A stretch of DNA of 64,000 nt from the NCBI RefSeq assembly GCF_020382885.2, contig NC_058515.1:11920723-11984722 (forward strand). The letters run 5' to 3'. Under the pieces are notes generated by a model, which saw only the letters and a list, made by a program, of their open reading frames with translations, searched no databases and was not told the DNA's origin. Positions 13,801-28,029 of this stretch are shown piece by piece. A program made the position numbers and the translations under genes. This DNA is from Scatophagus argus (lineage: Eukaryota; Chordata; Actinopteri; Scatophagidae). Position 1 is the stretch's first letter, and each line of letters starts with the position of its first letter.

Positions 13801-16800
13801 CCAAGACGCTGGATCCTTCCTAGTTCGAGGGCTGCTGACCCTGAGAGCCAACCTCGCAGTGCAATTTTCCACTCTGCAGGGATCAATGGGTATCACATCT
13901 GATGATTACTGTTTACAAGGTGCAGTGACTCCGGGGTAGAATTTATTTTTAAAAAAAAAAGAAAAAAGGTGACCTTGTTGGAGAATAAAAGGAAACAACA
14001 AGCGGATGGGCGGTCAAGTCGAGGTGGTGCTGATAACAGCTGCAGCCTGGTACAGAAATTTGATGTGCCATTAACATCTGCAGCTGCCAGTGGAGCCCCA
14101 GCTCAAGGACAAAGACTTCATTTTCTTGACGACTTGAGGATTTGAGGACCTTTTTTAGGAAAAAAATTTGAAACACACAGAGGAGAGCTACTGGATAAAT
14201 CAAGGAATGAGTGCATGAGGGGAGGATGAGTATGAAATTATCAGAGGCTGAGCCATCTAAGAAGTCCGTTCATTTGCTTGTGTCTGAGGCTTTATCTCTG
14301 AAATCCTCAAAATCAATCCGAGATATGAGGCTTGAAATTATTTTTCACAGTCATGTCCACAGTCCCTCCAGTGCTACACCCTATTTTCCATTTTATGCCA
14401 TTTGGACTAAGCCAAAGATATTTCAAAACCCATTTCAAACAAGCGTCAGCTGGGTACATCGAGACAGGAAGTCGTGTCATCCACAGCCAACAAGACAGAT
14501 CATCTTCTTTGCTGTAGCAGCATGACAACAGTCCACACAACCTGCAGTGATGAATGCATCACAGTTAAAAGCCCTGAAAAGCTGCTTTCTAAAACAGTCT
14601 TACTCAACACAGTGAACACACTGTTCTGTCTGTGCTCGTTAGGGTGGGGGGCTTGCTGGAAAATTGGAAAATTGCGATGTCAGATATTTCAATGGAACAA
14701 TCAGACTTCAGCAAAATAAGAATCTCAATCAGAACTGCCATTTCATTCACCCTGATGTGTTCTTTTCATATGCTGTTAGGGAGATACAGAACAGTTTTGG
14801 GTAAGTGAGGCTTTCAAGGTCTGCTAAAACTAGACTTCCTGGATCCTTTATTTTCTCTTGGGTACTTCATTTACAATTTGGTGAAATAGGAAAATCATTT
14901 TAATTTACTCCTCAGACTTGTCTTTGACTTTCAGTCCCATTAGCATTAAATATGTTTCAGGACTCTGAGATTGTTTCTGTCCGTGCAGCGCAAAGCAACA
15001 TTGGTGTCTGGTTTTAAACCACAGCAAGACCCAATCTGTTGTTATTTAAGAGCAAAAAGCATGGGGCTGTGCTGATAAGTGGAGTTTACGACTTGCAGGT
15101 TGGTTGCTGCATCGGTGTGAATCAAACGCTTCTTATTTTGTAGGAGCCCAGAACCAAAGAAAAAAACATCACTTGTGCAAAGACTCTTTCTCTTATCTCC
15201 CTCTCTCTCTACAGTTTCCCTCCAATCCTCATTACTTTAATCTGAACTGCACCTCACTGGCTTCCCCTTCTCCTCCTCCTCCTCTCCAGCGGGCTTTTCC
15301 TCTCTCCATCACTACCCTCTAACCCTTTATCTTAACGGTAAAGGGCTCTCTGGCAAAGTGTCCCTACGGTGCCATTCAAGCATCTGCCCCACCCTGTTCC
15401 TGGACCTGCTAGAGACGTAGAGAAAGAGCGAACCAAAGTGATCGCATGTCTGTACTCAAACATGTATGTTAATGTATGTGTACTGTGCTGCGTTCGCTGT
15501 GCCTGAGTGTGTCTGGATCATTACTTGTCTGCAGGATAGACTCCCTGTGGACACACATGCACAGGCTTTATAACACCCCCCCCCCAGAGAGAGAGTGGTT
15601 GAAAAGGGGGAGAACAGGGGCTCGGAGCGAAGGACGGGGTGACGAGGGGGGCCGCAAGAGAGAAAGATGAGATTTGACAAAATGCAAAGAGAGAGCGAGA
15701 GCACACGGGGAGAAAATGAAACAGGCCCGAGACCAATTGAGGGAGCACAATCAACATCAGGCCTTATACTTGTGTGTTTATTGATGGAAGCCTGTTAGAT
15801 CCTTTCTTACCGGCAAGGGCCTTAAGCCAAATCCGGAGAGAGAACAAGAGGTAGAGAATCAGAAAACATCATCAGCGATGTTCTCTTTGGCAAAGCCGGA
15901 TGACAAGTACATCTTCTGTTCTTTTTCTCTGCATATAAACACACTCACTGTTCAGAGCTTAATACCCACACTGTGATGTGTTGTTCTTTCCCCTCGACAA
16001 AACTTTTATCACGTCTGCACATTAACAGTGGCGAAGGTCGAAGGCACAAGTATTCTTTAATAGAAGCATTTGTGATTGGTCAGCTGCAGAAGGGAGTCTG
16101 AGTGAGTGAACTTCTCTCTCTAACTCTCTACGTCCATCCCTCACACAACTATTTCCACGTGTACTAGTTTTCATGTATAGACTGGCTAAGAATGTGTGCT
16201 GCTCCTCCATGACAGACATATTTTCACTTGGCCTTCCAGTGTAGCCGTTTGAAACTACCTGAAGACTATGAGCACATCACACAGGTGTAAGGCTTCAAAA
16301 GTTCTGCAAAAAGGTTTTATAAAGACGACGTTTCGACACAGTTGGATCTACTGTGAATAAAGATACAGACAATGATGCATGTGGACCTTCTTCAGGTCAC
16401 AAGTCAGGTGTTCGAAACACACCACATACTAACATGCTCACAACAAGCCCAGGGAACAGTGAAGCCAACCTGACATAGTGGCCAAACTGTATGATTATAA
16501 TGTCATGCAATGGTGGCCAAAAGGACTTTTTTTAGCCTCATGGTGGCGCAGGAGGAAATGTTAGAGGACTATCAAAGTCAGCAGAAATTATCCTCAGGGG
16601 AATATGAATATCTGTATAAAATTCTGAGGGAAATTTCCAGCTGCTGTGAGCATAGTTAAAAATCTTTGCAGCACCTTTAAATGATCTGAGCTTATTGTTT
16701 GGCTAAGGAAAGAAAGAAGGCTTCATTTTCCACAAGAGAAAATCCATTCCATACAGAAGCACCTTTGAAACGCAGACACATAATTTTTAAACAACCGAGG

Positions 16801-19800
16801 CGACCGCTTCAATTATTTCCAGGCCTGAGCAAGAAATGAACCATTGAGCGGTTTCTAATTATTCCAGCAGGCCTCTAGACTTCGTCACTCATGCGAGCCA
16901 CTGAAAAATAAAAAAGCGATTTGGATCATAAGCACAACGTAGCACTCGAAAGGTTGCCGCTTTGCTTCTTTAGCGAGCAGTGAGCTTGTGTTTATGTGAA
17001 CAGTTCAATCCCATGTGGGGGGGGTGTGATGTCTGTGTGTCTGTGTTCAGGGAGGGAGAGCAGTCCTCAAAATATCACTCCTTCCTCTTCATCTGCATTC
17101 ATATTCTGCTCAGGGAACTCAATGAGCTTTTGCATCTCAGCTGTTCATTTACATAAGATGCAGACTTCCTCCTTGCCGAGTTAATTCGATGTTCCGAGGC
17201 AAAGCCCTAAAGCACCTCCTCTAGACGGGATCACAGCTTCTGACAGGTCTGACCGGCCGGACCTGCAGAGTTCCCATCAAATGAGCTAACCAGAGTGTCA
17301 AACATTCTTTGCTTTTCAGCTGTTTCACAAAGCCCCCCCACCCATGCTGCTGTTCTGTACTTAAGCTCAGGGCCAATTACTAGCACATAGCTGAGGGAGC
17401 TGAGCCATCCAGCAGGTTCATTTGGACAGCAGCCTATTTTGTGTTCCTGCTTTTATTGGCTGACAATTTATTTTGCTGCAGTGTGCCAGTAAGGTTTTTT
17501 GTCCCCCCTCTATCTTGCTAAAGATAAAAGAGAAGACCCCCCCCCCCATCATCATGACAAACAAGCAAGATCTATGAATCTAAATGTGCCAGCTTCTCTC
17601 AGAGTTACCGTATATTTTCAGCGGTATCCCCTTACCAAAACGCCCCCCATCGGGAGTATCTTAACCCAGAGAGCTTTGATTTTGCCAGCACCAGAGCAGA
17701 AAACCAAAAGAGCTGCCTGCACGCTGCAATTAAGCAAAGACACTGTCACGACTGGAGACAGCAGCAACATTAAAGGCTCCTCGGCGCCACAGCAGAATAT
17801 GAACAAGCTTGTATGAAAAGCTCGTCGGCTTTCATCAGCCGGCTGCAAACGCTACTGAAGTGGACAGACGGACAGGGTGGTCTGTGGCGATTAGGATAAT
17901 CAGGAAAAAGACCTATGCAAGTGAAGCAGAGGCATTTAAGGCTGTGGATGAGGCAAGTACTTAATCGGTTATAGATGCATCAATCAGCCGATCGCTAATG
18001 TCATCAATATTCATTTTTTACCCTGAATTTTTACTACAAAGGACAAATCATGTTAAGACACAAATTCAAACTGCAAAACTTCAACTGTGGGCCCACACAG
18101 CCTTTTAATGGAGCCTTTCAGTACGTGCATTATCACACCTGTAGAAACAACTGAAAAACATGTAAAGATTAATCAGTAATGAAGTGTTTAAACTGAATCG
18201 CCACACGCAGTTACCAGTTGTTATACCCTTTTAATTTTAGACTCTTTAAACCAATTTAAAACGCTCACTACAGTATTCTGTAAGACAGAAATCATTTAAA
18301 AACGAGTTTAATATCAAACAGTGGGCTGCGTCTGCAATGTTATCTGTCTGGTACCCTTGGAAGGACCCTCGACCCTCCCTTTGCTTTGCTGTTTTGGTGG
18401 ACGTCTAGTCTTTTAAATGAATTTTTAAAGCACTGTGTGATGAGATCTTTCAAAAATGCCTCATTTTATTATTAATTTAGTTTGTAGTGGGTTATTTTTT
18501 TCAGGGATAGTTGGCTCCACTACAGTCTGCAAGGACGGTGCTACTGAACAATGGAGAGAAAACACAGATCAAATAAATAAAGGATGCAAAATATAGCTGG
18601 ATTGCTGGCTCAACCTTGCATAAAGAAACAGCTGAATGTTTTGTGAAGTGTAATGAGCACCTGCTGAGAGAACTAAGAATTTCATGTGGGTCCAACCTGC
18701 CCCCAATTTCCCATCCCCCCTCAGTAGTTTAAACTAGTAAAACCGCCTCATTTAGTCTTAATAACCAGCCTGAGGGGGGTTGTGTTTACTGTACGATGTT
18801 CTTACAAATGCAAACTCATAAAAGCAGCCGAAACGTGAATTAAACCAATAAATCTGCTGCGGAAACCACCAGTGCCAGAGTTAAATTAAGTTAAATTAGT
18901 ACAACTACACATAAATTATTGCATTTATGGTATGTTTAGGTGTTTTGTGTTGAAACCAATACCAACTACATTGTAAAACAGCTTTAAAATATGGGGGCAA
19001 TGGCAAGAAAAGAACATCCATCGTTCTGATCTTAAAATCGATGCCATTACGCCTGACACAGAACCCTAATCCTTGCAGGCTTTAAACCCACATTGCTGCA
19101 TTTCCAAACAGCCAGCCAGTGAGCTGATAGGCCCCCAAGCAAGCAGCAATAAGCAAGATCAATACATACAGGATCAATAGGCTATAGCATCGGTCTGATA
19201 GCGGAAATCCCTGCAAGCAATTAGATACCGCTTGAGAAGGCGGCATCCTCGTTCAAACCCAATTATGACTGGGTCAAATGGGCTTAATTGGGTGTCTCGT
19301 TTGTTGATTATCACTGAAGCAAGCAAATCGCCCTGTTTATCATACCGATAGAAATGAGGTCCCCAGTTAATTCTGGTTGCGTTCGCGGTGATAATTGGGA
19401 AATTAAAAAGCAAACAAGCCATAATATTGTGGTCAGTGTCAGAACTTTTGGAGTAATTAGTATAGACAGAGAGGATGTCCAGCTCTGATTAGACCTGGCA
19501 AATAGAGTGTTTCACTCAAGACTGGAAGTGAAAAATTATCAAAGACAAAGAAAAAAACACTGAAGATGGGAATAAGAGATTTGAAGGCAATTTGAGCTGA
19601 AGTGAATTTGCACTTTTACAATTGTAAGTTTGTAAGCTGCACACAAATCTTATCCTGGTTCAGGTAGTTCTAAGTCAAATTATAACACAAAATAGAAAAT
19701 TTGACTTCATGATGGTGTTGGAGTTTGTCCTGACACAAACGCGTGTACCAGATTCATTTTTGGGGTTAAATGTATAACGTATAACTTCACTTGAGATAAT

Positions 19801-20984
19801 ATGAACATGCCAACTTTAATGGCTCATTTCAAATGTTATTAAACTGGCTTCTAAAATTAAGCTTCGTGGCTGTTGGTGGACCACGTGTGTGCCCTTAATT
19901 GGCTGGTAAGGAGTCCCCCTGCTGAACTGTTTATTGGGAGCATGACAGTCTCACCAGTGCAGCTGTAATGGCTTTGAGGTTCACCTCTAACACTGCTGGA
20001 CAACTGCTGCACTAACAAAATGAGGGTCTCATTCTGGCGTCGGCTCCGACTGTCACTTCCAGACCTGATCAGAATCGGACCAACGGATTCCAAATTCCAG
20101 ATTCTTCACAGAGTGTCAGTCCTGCTTTGTGTCGGGTGATGCTGCCAGACAGCCGACGGCTCCAAACAGAGAGCCAGAGTCTGAATAATTAACCACTATG
20201 GAACAATAAACACACTGCTCTCGCAAGTTCTTCGCGTTTTAAAAAAATGTCAAAAGCAGATTGCACGCCGCCTTAGAAAACATGTCAAAGAGTAGTTTCT
20301 TTTGCAACAGTGGGAAGAGGGACGACACGTTTTGTGAATCCTTAAAATGTATCAAAAAATGCATTGAGGGAAATGAGGTGAGACAAAACTGAATTACATA
20401 AAAATAATATATAAAACTGCACTGAAGACATCTTTTTTTCAGTCATAGGTTATGCCAGAGTGTGTATTTTATGCATCAGCGAAGACAGGAAACGCAGATT
20501 GTGATGAGAGCAACAAAGAAGGTGGGAAAAAAATGGAACGAAATGAGGGAAAGCGTGAACAGAAGGTCATCAAAACCACAGAGGCAAGCTGCAAGAACAC
20601 CAGACAAGGAATAAAAGGACAACACTTACACAGTGCACATGGTTTATGTTCTCTTCGCTGCAGAAAAGAGGCCAGCTGCTGTGACTGGTGATGTCCTTTT
20701 ATTTCCATGGTTGAATGTCCTCTACATTTAAGTTGAAGCAATTTCCTCCCTCTTTCAGTGAATGCCAAATTTGGAAACAGCATAATCGTCCCAATAAATC
20801 TTACTTACTCAAACCATAAAAACAAAACAAAACAAAAAATTAGCGATTAACTGAAGTAGATGGTTGTTAGCATGACAGGCTTTGGCAGCAGCAAGAGCAG
20901 TTCACTGTACATACGTTTTTATCTTCTTCAAAACAAAATCAAATCTGTTGGATTAAACACAGTGTTTGGTTGCTCTAAATACTG

Positions 20985-21180
20985 GGTGATTAAAACCACC
21001 CGGAACAGGGTCGTGAAATGCCTGTGCAGAGCTCAAAGGACAATAAAAGACAACACCACCCCAAGGTTTACAGATCTGTCTGACAAGAGATACAGAAGTA
21101 CTGGGGCCATAACCACAGATGACGGAGCAGTTTATTTCCCCCTCAGGCTGTGAGACTCTTGAACACTTCCTCTACATTTG
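20985..21180 (+). mobile_element. Degenerate LINE open reading frame 3' fragment
   Basis: The plus-strand reading contains a basic stretch (AQRTIKDNTTPRF, then DKRYRS) ending at a stop near 21151. It resembles the extreme C-terminus of fish LINE reverse-transcriptase polyproteins, which commonly end in a basic RYRS motif and a short tail. Only this remnant is present; no reverse transcriptase domain is visible. The family is not assigned. Confidence 0.45.
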
Positions 21181-24100
21181 AAAAGTTTATTTTGTGACGT
21201 GATTGTTCGTTTCTTTATGGAGTTTACAGAATCAGCTGTTAGCATGCCTGACTAACTAGCTTACTAGCTTGAAAGATTAACAATTAAGTCAACTAGACAC
21301 AGCGATCAACTCCTACAAACTCAAACCAGTACACATTACAATGTGTGATTTTGTTTCAAATGAAATGTGAAACCTATTTTTGTGTAAAATGGAAATGATA
21401 ATAAGAATTTCTTTGCAAAACACAACATCTAATTTAAAATCCTGCTCCAGACAGTCAGCAGGACACACATGTTGGCTGTTGCAGGGATCAAACACCACCT
21501 TTCGGCTACAGGAGAGTCTATCTAATCAATGGTCCAGCTTGTACCACTTTTACACAGAGTAGTGATGCAGACAGAGAGACCCACAAAGTAAAAGAAAAAA
21601 GAAGAATACTAGTTGGAAGGCAGCCAGACTGGGCCAGCGAGGCGGCAGTAACAGCACTCCCCCCTTCCCGCCACTGAGGGAAGCTGCGTAGGACTGTAAT
21701 CAGATTTCACACACACCGCTCGAGCATCTCAACCAAACACCCAGAGTCCTTTGCAGTCAGCTGGTCAAGCTGATACCGATGTGTTGGAGGTAAGTAAGTA
21801 AAAAGTAAAAGAAGAGGACAAAGTGTTTCTCAGAGTGTTTCTGGAATGATATTTGTGGTAACGAGCTTTCGGTTTCAATCATCAAAATCTACGGCAGGAC
21901 TGTCTATTTCCCAGTAATTTTGTTTTACTTGCATGAAATAGAGAAACAAAGAGATAGTGAATCACTGTGTGCCTTCAACTTGACACCGTGTTGTTAAAGT
22001 CGAAGATGATGGACAACCAGAACTGGAAATTTCTTCTGCCTATCTGGGGCCACCGGCATGGCAACATTTTAGTGTCCCATTTGAGTTGCGTCATCAACAA
22101 ACAGGTTATTGACAAGAACACTGCAGACTCACAGCTGCTTAATAATCCCTCGTGACATTGGTCATTTTTCATTTCTTTTCTTCTTAGCAAAAGCTTTGGG
22201 ATTTTGTAGATTTTTGTTCCTGACGTAACTGAACTGAACTCTGGTTGAGAATACATCCTAGTTGAGGTGTTGTTGTCAGACTACCACAATGTTGACAAAC
22301 TGAACTGAATCCAACGGAACAAGACTGGAACAAAGAAAATCAAGCTGACGGTGTGATTGACTTTATTTATACTAGTTAAAAATAAATAATATAATAAAAA
22401 TTCCTTTGTGCTGTAAAAATTAAACCAGAATGCATGTCTCCTTTGTGGGTTTTAATTCTGTCTAACAAAAGCCAAGCAGTGAGTGTGTTAATACAGAACA
22501 GATGTGCAAAACATCCACGGGCAAACTATCCCCCAGTTTCCCTAAGCTGTGTGGAACTGGCATTATGCTTTAAACCTTTGTGGCAAGGAAATGTATTATA
22601 TCAAGTGGAAGCAGGAATACAGACGTGTGTGCTTGTTTCTGTGTGTGTACCTGGACACAGCCAGCCACTCTGTAATGGCCTGATAACAGAGACCCTCTGG
22701 CCAGAAAACGGATTAATTAAGGGGCCAGACTAGAGTCCCCAGGGGAGGGCGCCCTCTGTAACCCCCCCAAGCACACTCATATGCACACTCAGACACTTGT
22801 GTGAATAAATAAAGCTCATGGGCACATGCATAGCAAACACACACACACACACACAGGTAAGCGTGCCACTGGAACACACACACACACACAGGGGGTGTGT
22901 GTGTGTTCCAGCAGGATGAAAACCTTCCTGCCTCCCCTGTGGGTTCTAAGTCCTCCTCTAACTAACACTGACAGAGTGTGCGCAACTCCGGAGGAAACGG
23001 CCTGAGCGCTTTGCAAAGGTTTTTACTTGCTTGCATGGGCAGCTCAACTCATTAAGTTGCTCCTGTTTATTAGACCAAACATATCATTTCTGGATGAAAA
23101 AGGTGCGGGGGAATCTGACGGAGTGAATCAAAAGGAAACAACTGATTCAAAAGCAAGAATCAATTGTTCGTGCAGCCCTTAATCATAGCTGTCGTCCTTG
23201 AAAACAAATGATACAAGCGATGCTGAAATAAGCAACTCTGACGTATTACATGTATTCAGGTGGCACGTTAAAATCTTGCCTTAAGTAAAATAAACAACAC
23301 GAAGGATGTGTGGTGAAATCCTATTACTGTGCACATAAATCTCAAGTATTAACTGTCATTTTTCTGGAACCCTGAGAAAGGAAGCGTTAAAGTGGACGTG
23401 TCTGCATTAAGGCCAAATTGACCTAAAGATTACAATGTTGAACAAAGGAAAAGCAGAGCATTTGTCAGCACTGTTCAGCCCTTGTAGGTGTTAATCCCTA
23501 TCCAAGAGTCTGAGCATTCACCTTGTGGGCTGCTGAAAAAGAGGAAGCACTGTAATGAAAAAGAAGCTCATTTTGACGACTTTCAGCAGAGTTCTTTGTC
23601 TGTTTCACAAGCTTTGACAGAAAATATGCTGTCAAAACCAGACAACAACGAAAATGTTCCATGTTAGAAACTGTACTTCTCTGTGAAAGTCAATGGCGTC
23701 ATGTATTTGAAGTTGAAGCCAGAACTTTCTGATCGGGTCCGTCATTGAAGCAGGCGCTGAAAAGTGATATTCGGTATCCGGTTTCTAGATTATCTTGTGC
23801 GACGGATTCTATAGATAACGTATCGAATGGCACGTTGTTACAGGAGTTGATAGGTGACGCACTGTGTCCCCAATGACCAGTCCCATTTGTTCTCCTGGAC
23901 GATCACGCTTTGTTCGATGTGGGTTATTCCTTGGCGGAATAAACCTTTTCTTTCTCTCCTCAGAGGGGTTTGTGTTTCCTCGTGATTCGTGGGAACAGCA
24001 CCACTGAGGGGGCAACGTCGTGATGTCAATACGACACCCCAGCTTCTTCAGTCAGAGCTGTGACCGACGCCACAGTTTTGGGCAGAGCTGCAGTGAGGAA

Positions 24101-27100
24101 AACTGAGGGGGGAAAAAAACCCCAATCAGTGAAAGATTTTAAGACAGTAAACATGACATCGGATATGTCATGTCTCCAGTAATCTGATTATGGGAGCAGT
24201 TATATAAAACTCTAATCTCGTTATCTTTGAAAATCAAAAACTGATTGGCACGAATGGCAACTTTCATGCTGAATACTGCGATTTGCTGGGGGAACAGCCT
24301 CACTACAAGGTCCGTTTAGAAGACCTTTCCATCACATCACATCATCTTCCTCAGCTGATGTGCTTTGCTTGGTCATGTTTTGTTTTCTACGTGTTGAGCT
24401 GCTGAAGAAGGCACATCATGCATGTCACAAATAAACATTCATGAATTTCATCTTGGGACGAGGACATTTCAGGATTGCTTATTTACTGAAGTGCTCCTTT
24501 CAGTTAAGAATATACAGCTACTGCATCCACATAGTATTTCACTCTTAAAACACTGCATATTTCCTGAGAAACCTAAAAAAACTGTTACTATTTCACTTAT
24601 TAATGCTATCAAAGTTAATCTCAGATAAACACAGTCTTAATTTAAAAATCAACATCGGGCTTTGAACTTTGTCTGCTGCCACAGAGAAGTTTGTTCGACC
24701 ACAACAACAACAACCAAACTGAGATGCTCTCAGTATTAATAATAAATAATGCATTTGGTGTTTTGCGGAACAGCAGGGCCATCCAGATACAGGACTTTGC
24801 TCCCATAATCTTCCTGGCCAGACCATTTTAATCCAGCGTCTGCTGGAATCTGCCTGTTGGACATCTACAAGTAGATGAAAATGTTCGCACCAGGGGCAGC
24901 TCCCCTGGAGCTGGGCCCAGACCACAAAAAAGCCCTTGTCCATCTGTCTTCATCTGGCACCAGTGGCTACAGTCAGAACCACGCAGCCATAATAAAAGCC
25001 ATTTTTTGACAAGGGATAAAGAGCACTTTAGAATAAATGGAAGAACATTTTTTAAGCCTTGACCTCGTTGTTAACATTTGAGGTCAAGTCTTACTGATGT
25101 ACAGATGTCTCTTGTCCGGGTGGGGGCTCGAAGGGGAATCGATTTAACTAATTAATAAGCAACAGCGAAGGAGATAAGAGTTTATTTTCCAATATTAATC
25201 TATGCATGTCTCGCCTCTGATCCAAAGTAAGGCAGGATTTTTGTGAGTGCCTGCACGAGCATGCGCAAACATCCAAATCAATTTAGTCCCGAGACACAAA
25301 AACGCACCTTTGTGCTAATGCATCAAAGTGGTTGAAAGTGTTCAGTGTTTGTGAGTTTGTGTGTGTGTGTGTGTGTGTGTGTGCATGTGTCTACATGCTT
25401 CTGCAAGGGAAGTTACTCATAGACTGCATTAACTCAACAGGAGATCAAGTGGATGGCGTGCGTGCATGAGCGTTTTTGCAGGCCAGCCAGGGTCAAACCA
25501 AGAGGTGTGTTAACATGGAGCATTAATCTCACTTGGACTCACGTCCACATGTTGCACTATAAACACACACACACACACACACACACAGAGTTCTCTGAGG
25601 CGAGCCGAGACGCCTGCGAGTAAATTTTTAATCACAAGCGCTCTAATCACTCAGGCCATCTTAAACACCCGTCACGACCTCCACATCAAGGAGACCTGCT
25701 GATGCACAGTCAGAATCTCCACATCCTCCTGCGTGTACCAAATATACAGAGAAGAAGAAGAAAGACAACACTTCACCGGTGCTCCTGCCTGACTTTTCTC
25801 TCAGTTACTACTTCCATTTCATTCAAAGGTTTACTACCACTAAGGTTAGGTAATGTTCGTGTTTGATACGGGTACTGAAGCGTGGAATTTGGTCCTCCCT
25901 TAATTCCAAAAAATGGCACCAGCTGTCAGCATCGGGCTAGTTGAGAATTTCATCTTTACTTGGTTGAGTAACAGATTAAGGTGAATTAATGGACCAGTTC
26001 AGACCAGTTCACATTTGTGAGAATCATCCAGATGTTTCAAATAAAACGGGCAAAATGAGCGGCGAAAATGTATGCTGCAACTATGACTTTTTATGCTAAC
26101 TTTATTTGCTTATTCATGTAATCACCAAAATAATTGTTGGTTGAAGCCCTGCCAGCATCCAAAAGCAAAATCTGATTTACAGTGATGATTATCTTTATTG
26201 AACTATCTATTGATCTGAGAAGTCACGCGTATTGTTTTATTATTGTGCTGATTTACGTTCCAAAACCAAGCTTTAAACCAGGTCACGTTCATCTGCTTCA
26301 TGAACAGATTCTGGTGCTCAAAGGCACTTAGGAATTTCTCAATGGGGCCTCTGAGCACAGGTTCGACGTCATGAAAACATCAGCCTGTCAGTGGCTTGAA
26401 ATGGAGGAATTCGCGTCAGTTAACAACGACAGTCATTTTGTTCAGGGGGAGAGGCAGTAAACACGTCAGTTTGTTGACTCGGGGCCTGAAAACAATCATC
26501 TACAGTAACACCGTAGAGGAAGCAGCCGGAGTATCATGGTCTTATACTGTATAAATAAACTCCTTTCTCAGAGCGACGGCCTTTAAAGGGCGCCCTCGGT
26601 CTAAAAAGACTCATGTGATGAGGTTTAGCACAGCGATGCACAGTGAGTCTTAGTCAGCACAACAGCCTTTAACATATTGGCTTTATTCAAGGCGCTTGTG
26701 TGTGTACGTGTGTGTGTGAGAGAGATTGGGAGCCTCGCTGCCCCCACCCACCCCCACCTCCATTGTTATTCCCTGCTTTATGACTCTCCAAACGGAGCAC
26801 ACATTCATCACTCGGTCTTGTACCTTTCCTTGTGGACGTGCCGAGGAGAAATAAAGGAAGCTTTTTAGGTCTGTGCTTGTAAATGACCTTTTATTAAGTC
26901 ACCTCCAGTCCTTTCTCATAACCCACTTCCTTAAAACACAGGGGAGACAGGCAGACAGGACAGGACATTAAGAGGAATAGACAGATAGACATGGAGGGAC
27001 AGCCCAGTGGTTCAAATGTCATCATGGCCGTTAAAACACTAGAATGTGTGGGGATGAGATATGTCGCGGACAGGTATTCTGCGGTCTTTCTGTGCAGATA

Positions 27101-28029
27101 ATTGCTACGTGCGTGCGCCTCTGGATGATTTGTTTGATTTTGAACAGTACGGCTTTCTGGAGCCCTTCGGGTGATGTCTCCAGATCGCCAGGTTGTTTGT
27201 CCGACCAACAGTCGAATAATCCACTGAGCCTCGGTTTACAGCGTGAGACAGAAATGAACAAGCAGGTTCTTACATTTGAGAAGATGAAGCCAGCAAGTGT
27301 TTTGCATTTTTCTTTCTTAAATTATTGATTGGGTATTACATCTGTTGCGTTTAAGGACCCTGGTCCTCTGGTGCTTCTCCCGCAGTATTCTTCCAACCTC
27401 TTTTTCCCTCCCCTTGAGGGAGCTTCTCCGTATCCTGACGGAGTGTCTGAAGATGCCCTGAATGCAGAAACTACATCAAATACATAAAACTCGCTTGACT
27501 TGAATGTTGTCCATCATTTTCTGTCAGCTGTCAAATCAGTTAACTCAGTTATTGTTTCAGCTTTGGGCTCAGTGCAGATTTTTATCAAACAGTTCTTCAC
27601 TGTCAACTCATCTCTGCCAGATTTTCTGTTTTTCCGGCTCTTCATCATCAATCACTTGAGCGCTGCCAGGTTCAAACCTGCTATCTGCTGCAAAAACACA
27701 AACCTGGGTGACCTACTGGCAAAATATTTAATTGGTGTTGTTACACCAAACCGAGCAGTTGGGGGAAAAAACACCTCAGCCAACTTACATCCAACTACAA
27801 AACTAATCAACTAATGGAGAGGAATCAAATCTACGTTATGGAAAATATCGAACAACGCATGCAACAACTGGGGCTTCCAGCCCATCCAATAAAGTCCAGA
27901 TATAAATAGTTTGTCATTAATTGTTCCCTCCTCCTCCTCCTCTTCCTCCGGGTGCACAGAAGGGTTCGCGTTGATAATCTTACACGGTTAATCTCTGCGT
28001 GTAGTTGAATTAATTTGCGGGCATAGGTG

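Larger units (their letters stand above)
6978..28000. other. Gene-poor stretch between gal3st3 coding exon 1 and the GC-rich block
   Basis: I find no coding exon or RNA gene in these 21 kb. All open frames are short and without recognisable domains. The DNA is AT-rich with simple repeats: (TG)n 10835-10883, (TA)n 12072-12092, (AC)n 22838-22890 in three blocks, (GT)n 25358-25382 and (AC)n 25563-25588. It also holds C-runs (for example 15577, 17529) and one LINE remnant near 20985. Several unique, repeat-free blocks rich in homeobox-like AATTA motifs (10570-10760, 16780-16920, 19150-19440, 25130-25215) could be conserved regulatory elements. Part of the region may be the 5' intron of gal3st3 if its non-coding first exon lies near 28-29 kb. 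Confidence 0.5.

Noticed and set aside
19245..19300. tRNA gene (GTTCAAACCC resembles a B box)
   Set aside because: No A box, anticodon stem or acceptor stem can be formed around it.
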